In this document: positions 6,026 to 8,105 of the stretch, piece after piece
Numbering within the stretch: position 1 is the first letter of the stretch
Layout: every line of letters begins with the position of its first letter
Origin: Candidatus Woesearchaeota archaeon
GTDB lineage: Archaea; Nanobdellota; Nanobdellia; Woesearchaeales; UBA583
DNA: 8,105 nucleotides
Assembly (NCBI GenBank): GCA_007117405.1
Contig: SKGP01000010.1
Coordinates: 1-8,105 of the forward strand
Direction of reading: 5' to 3'
Program-made: the position numbers and the translations under genes
The notes under the pieces: generated by a model
Databases searched by the model: none
What the model was told of the DNA's origin: nothing
The model's input: only the letters and a program-made list of their open reading frames with translations

Positions 6026-6055
6026 TTTAGTTTACTTTAGTAAAGTTTAGTTTAC
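6026..6055. promoter_or_regulatory. 10-bp periodic repeat / palindrome, candidate operator of the winged-helix gene
   Basis: Three consecutive 10-mers each begin with TTTAG: TTTAGTTTAC (6026-6035), TTTAGTAAAG (6036-6045) and TTTAGTTTAC again (6046-6055). The middle contains ACTTTA-G-TAAAGT (6034-6046) and the overlapping palindrome TTTACT-TT-AGTAAA (6031-6044). It ends 15 bp upstream of the TATA box of the winged-helix gene. Repeats spaced one helical turn apart present the same DNA face, as expected for a small dimeric regulator, so autoregulation is plausible. Termination or RNA structure behind the beta-CASP gene is the alternative. Confidence 0.45.
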
Positions 6056-6070
6056 ATTTTAAAATTAAAA

Positions 6071-6078
6071 TATATAAA
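6071..6078 (+). promoter_or_regulatory. TATA box of the winged-helix gene
   Basis: TATATAAA is centred 26.5 bp upstream of the GTG at 6101. The A-rich stretch just upstream (AAAATTAAAA) suits a BRE. This spacing decides the GTG start over the ATG at 6125, whose corresponding position has no TATA-like sequence. Confidence 0.55.
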
Positions 6079-6100
6079 ATAAATATGAAATTCTTAATAT

Positions 6101-6451
6101 GTGAACAGAGAAAATAAAAAAACAATGATTGAGCTATTTGCCTCAAAATCAAATTATGGCATAATAAGAGAATTAAAGAGAACAAGTCGTGCTCTTCAAT
6201 TTAAGGATTTTAAACTACTTATAAATCCAAAATCTAATAGAAAGTATTCTACAAAAACCATTGCTTTTTGTCTAAATGAACTTAAAAAGAATGGAATTGT
6301 GAAAAACGAAATAGTTGAAACTGGGAGAAGAAGCCATCTGGGGTATTGTATAACACCTAAAGGTTACTTTGCTTGTCAAATACTAGAAGAAGCAGAAAAA
6401 AATTATCAAAAGTTAGGAAAAGAAAAATTAATACAAATTAAAAATAATTAA
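6101..6451 (+). CDS. Small winged-helix DNA-binding protein, probable transcription regulator
   Basis: This 116-aa protein fits a single winged-helix domain with a C-terminal dimerisation helix. A first helix covers about 8-27, and a second, shorter one about 31-41. The probable recognition helix is STKTIAFCLNELKKNGIVKN (50-69). The wing spans about 70-88, with basic GRRSH (75-79) and ITPKG (84-88), the latter common in MarR/PadR/ArsR-type proteins. A C-terminal helix follows (89-111). The ligand and exact family are not clear. The start is GTG at 6101, supported by the TATA box 26.5 bp upstream; ATG at 6125 would remove eight residues. A periodic palindromic repeat upstream may be its own operator. 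Its stop overlaps the stop of the convergent proS by 4 nt. Confidence 0.78.
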   Translation: MNRENKKTMIELFASKSNYGIIRELKRTSRALQFKDFKLLINPKSNRKYSTKTIAFCLNELKKNGIVKNEIVETGRRSHLGYCITPKGYFACQILEEAEKNYQKLGKEKLIQIKNN

Positions 6452-7905
6452 TGACTTTTTGCAAAATATGCCCAGCAGGTTGCTGGTTTGCCGGAATAAA
6501 AACATTTTATTCCTTTTAATGATTTTTTTTCAAATTTAAAAGGTATGCACGAAGATTTTGCTCCTGTTTTATCTTTGATTTCGTCTTCACTCTCAATACT
6601 TTCTGCCCAAGGAACAAGACACCTTTTTCCTTCTAGTATTGCATTTTCAAATGATTTGAAATCAAATGTTTGAACTGTTTTTTCTTCCATCATTTTTAAA
6701 GACCTTTCAAAAAGATTTTTATGCATTTCTTCAAGTAAGCTTGAAACTGTATTTGGTATATTTTCGATTTTAACTTCTATTTTTTCATATATATCTCTTC
6801 TTGCGATTTGAACTACACCATTTTCTATATCTCTCGGGCCTATTTCTATCCTAAGTGGAATTCCTTTCATTTCCCAATCATTAAATTTAAATCCTGCTGA
6901 AACATTGTTTCTATCATCAATAAACGGACTAAATTTTTTAAGTTTCTTTTTAATCTCTTTTGCTTTTTTCAAAACAATTTCTTCTTTTCCTTTAAATAGC
7001 AAAGGTACAATAACTAATTTATTTTCAGCAACCCGCGGAGGAAGCACTAAACCTTTGTTGTCTGAATGAATCATAATCATTGCACCAATTGATCTTGTTG
7101 AAAGACCCCAAGAATTTTGATAAACATATTGCTTTTTTTGATTTTTATCTAAAAATGTTATATTAAATGCTTTTGCAAAATTTTGACCAAGGTGATGTGA
7201 AGTACATGCTTGAATTGATTTTCCATCTGCTGGTGAAAATGGTTCTGCGGTTAAAGAGTAATCTGCTCCAGCAAATTTTTCTCCAACAGATTTTCTTCCC
7301 AAAGTTACTGGTATAGCTAATAACTCTTCATAAGTTGCTCTATATGCTTCAAGAGCCGCTAAAACATCTTTATCTGCTTCTTTTTTTGTTGCAAAAACAG
7401 TATGCCCTTCCTGCCATAAAAATTCCCTATTTCTTAAAAAAGGTGTTGCATGCTTAAATTCCCAACGAACCACATTACACCATTGATTCATTTTTAAAGG
7501 TAAATCCCTATAAGATTGAATCCATTTTGAATAAGCATCATACATTATTGTTTCGGAAGTTGGCCTTATTGCAAGCCTTTCTCCTAATTTTGTATCTCCA
7601 CCGTAATCAACCCAAGCAACTTCAGGAGCAAATCCTTCAACATGGTCTTCTTCTTTACAAAGAAGTTTTTTTGGTATAAAAAGAGGGAAATATGCATTTT
7701 TAACACCCATTTTTTTTATTTTATCATCTAAAAAGTACTGTATTTTTTCCCAGATCTGATATGAATTTGGTTTAAATATCATACATCCTGCAACATCTGT
7801 GTATTCTATTAAATCTGCTTTTTGGATTACTTGAGTATACCATTCAGAAATATTTTCTTCTTTTTTTGCATTTATTGCAAGTTCCTGTTGTTTTTCTTTT
7901 TTCAT
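6448..7905 (-). CDS. proS: Prolyl-tRNA synthetase, archaeal/eukaryal type
   Basis: This 485-aa class II enzyme charges tRNA-Pro with proline in the cytosol. The catalytic domain (about 18-285) contains RPTSE (114-118), motif 2 with RWEFKHATPFLRNREFLWQEGHT (147-169), QACTSHHLGQNF (232-243) and motif 3, GLSTRSIGAMIMIHSDNKGLVLPP (267-290). The anticodon-binding domain follows (about 295-395), then the C-terminal domain of the archaeal type. There is no bacterial editing insertion. In the C-terminal domain two zinc-ligand positions in the stretch VPWAESIESEDEIK appear as Ala 434 and Ser 439, the CxC pair is reduced to one Cys (468), and the usual final Tyr is His. A GTG at 7911 overlaps the upstream stop (GTGA), but ATG 7905 is preferred, with AGGTGA just before it. 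Convergent with the winged-helix gene. Confidence 0.93.
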   Translation of the reverse strand: MKKEKQQELAINAKKEENISEWYTQVIQKADLIEYTDVAGCMIFKPNSYQIWEKIQYFLDDKIKKMGVKNAYFPLFIPKKLLCKEEDHVEGFAPEVAWVDYGGDTKLGERLAIRPTSETIMYDAYSKWIQSYRDLPLKMNQWCNVVRWEFKHATPFLRNREFLWQEGHTVFATKKEADKDVLAALEAYRATYEELLAIPVTLGRKSVGEKFAGADYSLTAEPFSPADGKSIQACTSHHLGQNFAKAFNITFLDKNQKKQYVYQNSWGLSTRSIGAMIMIHSDNKGLVLPPRVAENKLVIVPLLFKGKEEIVLKKAKEIKKKLKKFSPFIDDRNNVSAGFKFNDWEMKGIPLRIEIGPRDIENGVVQIARRDIYEKIEVKIENIPNTVSSLLEEMHKNLFERSLKMMEEKTVQTFDFKSFENAILEGKRCLVPWAESIESEDEIKDKTGAKSSCIPFKFEKKSLKGIKCFYSGKPATCWAYFAKSH

Positions 7906-7907
7906 TT

Positions 7908-7913
7908 TCACCT
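7908..7913 (-). promoter_or_regulatory. Shine-Dalgarno-like site before proS
   Basis: The minus strand reads AGGTGA, complementary to the archaeal 16S rRNA 3' end (CACCT core), 2 nt before the ATG at 7905. It includes the stop codon of the upstream gene. The spacing is short, so the alternative GTG start at 7911 stays possible. It is the only good Shine-Dalgarno match seen before a start in the window. Confidence 0.45.
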
Positions 7914-8105
7914 ATATTTTTTTTTATCTGAATTATATCGCTCAAACATTTTTTTTAAATCTTCTGATTCTTTTGAATATACATTAAAATAATTTTTATT
8001 TCTACAATAAAAATCATGAAAATCAAAAGAAAAGAATCCCTCTAAATATCTTTCCATTTCCTTTTCCATTCCAAACTTCAACATGCATCCCGGATAATAC
8101 AAGGT
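7908..8105 (-). CDS. C-terminal part of an unrecognised protein with a YYPGC motif (5'-partial)
   Basis: The frame is open from the right edge to a TGA at 7910..7908, giving 65 full codons. No start can be assigned: the only starts in the window are a TTG at 8102 and internal ATGs, and the frame continues beyond the edge. The visible sequence opens with LYYPGCMLKFG, followed by a predicted helix, a Phe/Tyr-rich segment ending in DFYC, and a charged helical tail. LYYPGC resembles the start of the cysteine-rich CCG domain of HdrB-like (Fe-S)-binding proteins, where a CCG motif follows about 40 residues later; here the corresponding region has FYCRN, so cluster binding in that manner is doubtful. 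Adjacent to and overlapping the proS start region, it is probably co-transcribed with it. Confidence 0.55.
   Translation of the reverse strand, partial: TLYYPGCMLKFGMEKEMERYLEGFFSFDFHDFYCRNKNYFNVYSKESEDLKKMFERYNSDKKKYR

Noticed and set aside
6448..6600. Frameshift as the cause of the odd end of prolyl-tRNA synthetase
   Set aside because: The frame aligns through CIPFKF, SGKPA and YFAKS to the expected end, with only single substitutions, so no shift is needed.
1..8105. tRNA, rRNA, CRISPR array, insertion sequence, att site or replication origin
   Set aside because: No cloverleaf with a TTCRA arm, no spaced direct repeats of CRISPR size, no terminal inverted repeats with transposase and no origin-like cluster were seen on reading both strands. 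A faint ORC-box-like reading of the A/T spacer at 4633-4720 is not better than composition predicts.

Overview
The window is very AT-rich (about 70 % A+T, estimated by eye) and looks like part of an archaeal chromosome, most likely a small-genome archaeon of the DPANN type. The lineage is inferred; the archaeal assignment is well supported. It rests on an archaeal/eukaryal-type prolyl-tRNA synthetase with an extra C-terminal domain, an EMC3/DUF106 membrane insertase homologue, an aCPSF2-like beta-CASP nuclease, and archaeal TATA boxes centred 25-27 bp upstream of several start codons (leaderless transcripts). No tRNA, rRNA, CRISPR array, insertion sequence or integrase was seen.

Layout. At the left edge is the 5' part of an unrecognised minus-strand gene (start at 383), followed by the minus-strand EMC3/DUF106 insertase (449-943). 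This gene is divergent from a four-gene plus-strand cluster (995-3282): a ThiF/MoeB-like E1 enzyme, a NUDIX hydrolase, an unknown 157-aa protein and the SfsA nuclease-fold protein. The first three overlap by 4 and 11 nt, and sfsA follows after 2 nt. One palindromic TATA box at 966-973 lies almost midway between the two divergent start codons and appears to serve both. The cluster converges on a minus-strand MgtC/DUF4010 membrane protein (3298-4632), with inverted repeats across the junction.

An 88-bp, nearly pure A/T spacer separates that gene from the divergent beta-CASP ribonuclease (4721-6010). Next comes a small winged-helix regulator (6101-6451) preceded by a 30-bp, 10-bp-periodic repeat that may be its operator. 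Its stop codon overlaps the stop of the convergent prolyl-tRNA synthetase gene (6448-7905, minus), which follows directly on a short, 5'-partial minus-strand gene reaching the right edge.

Most genes are housekeeping: membrane protein insertion, RNA processing and tRNA charging. The least ordinary items are the shared bidirectional TATA box, the E1-NUDIX-unknown-SfsA cluster, the periodic repeat before the regulator, and a prolyl-tRNA synthetase whose C-terminal domain lacks most expected zinc cysteines and the usual terminal tyrosine. No clearly new multi-gene system is present; the E1-containing cluster is the nearest candidate.
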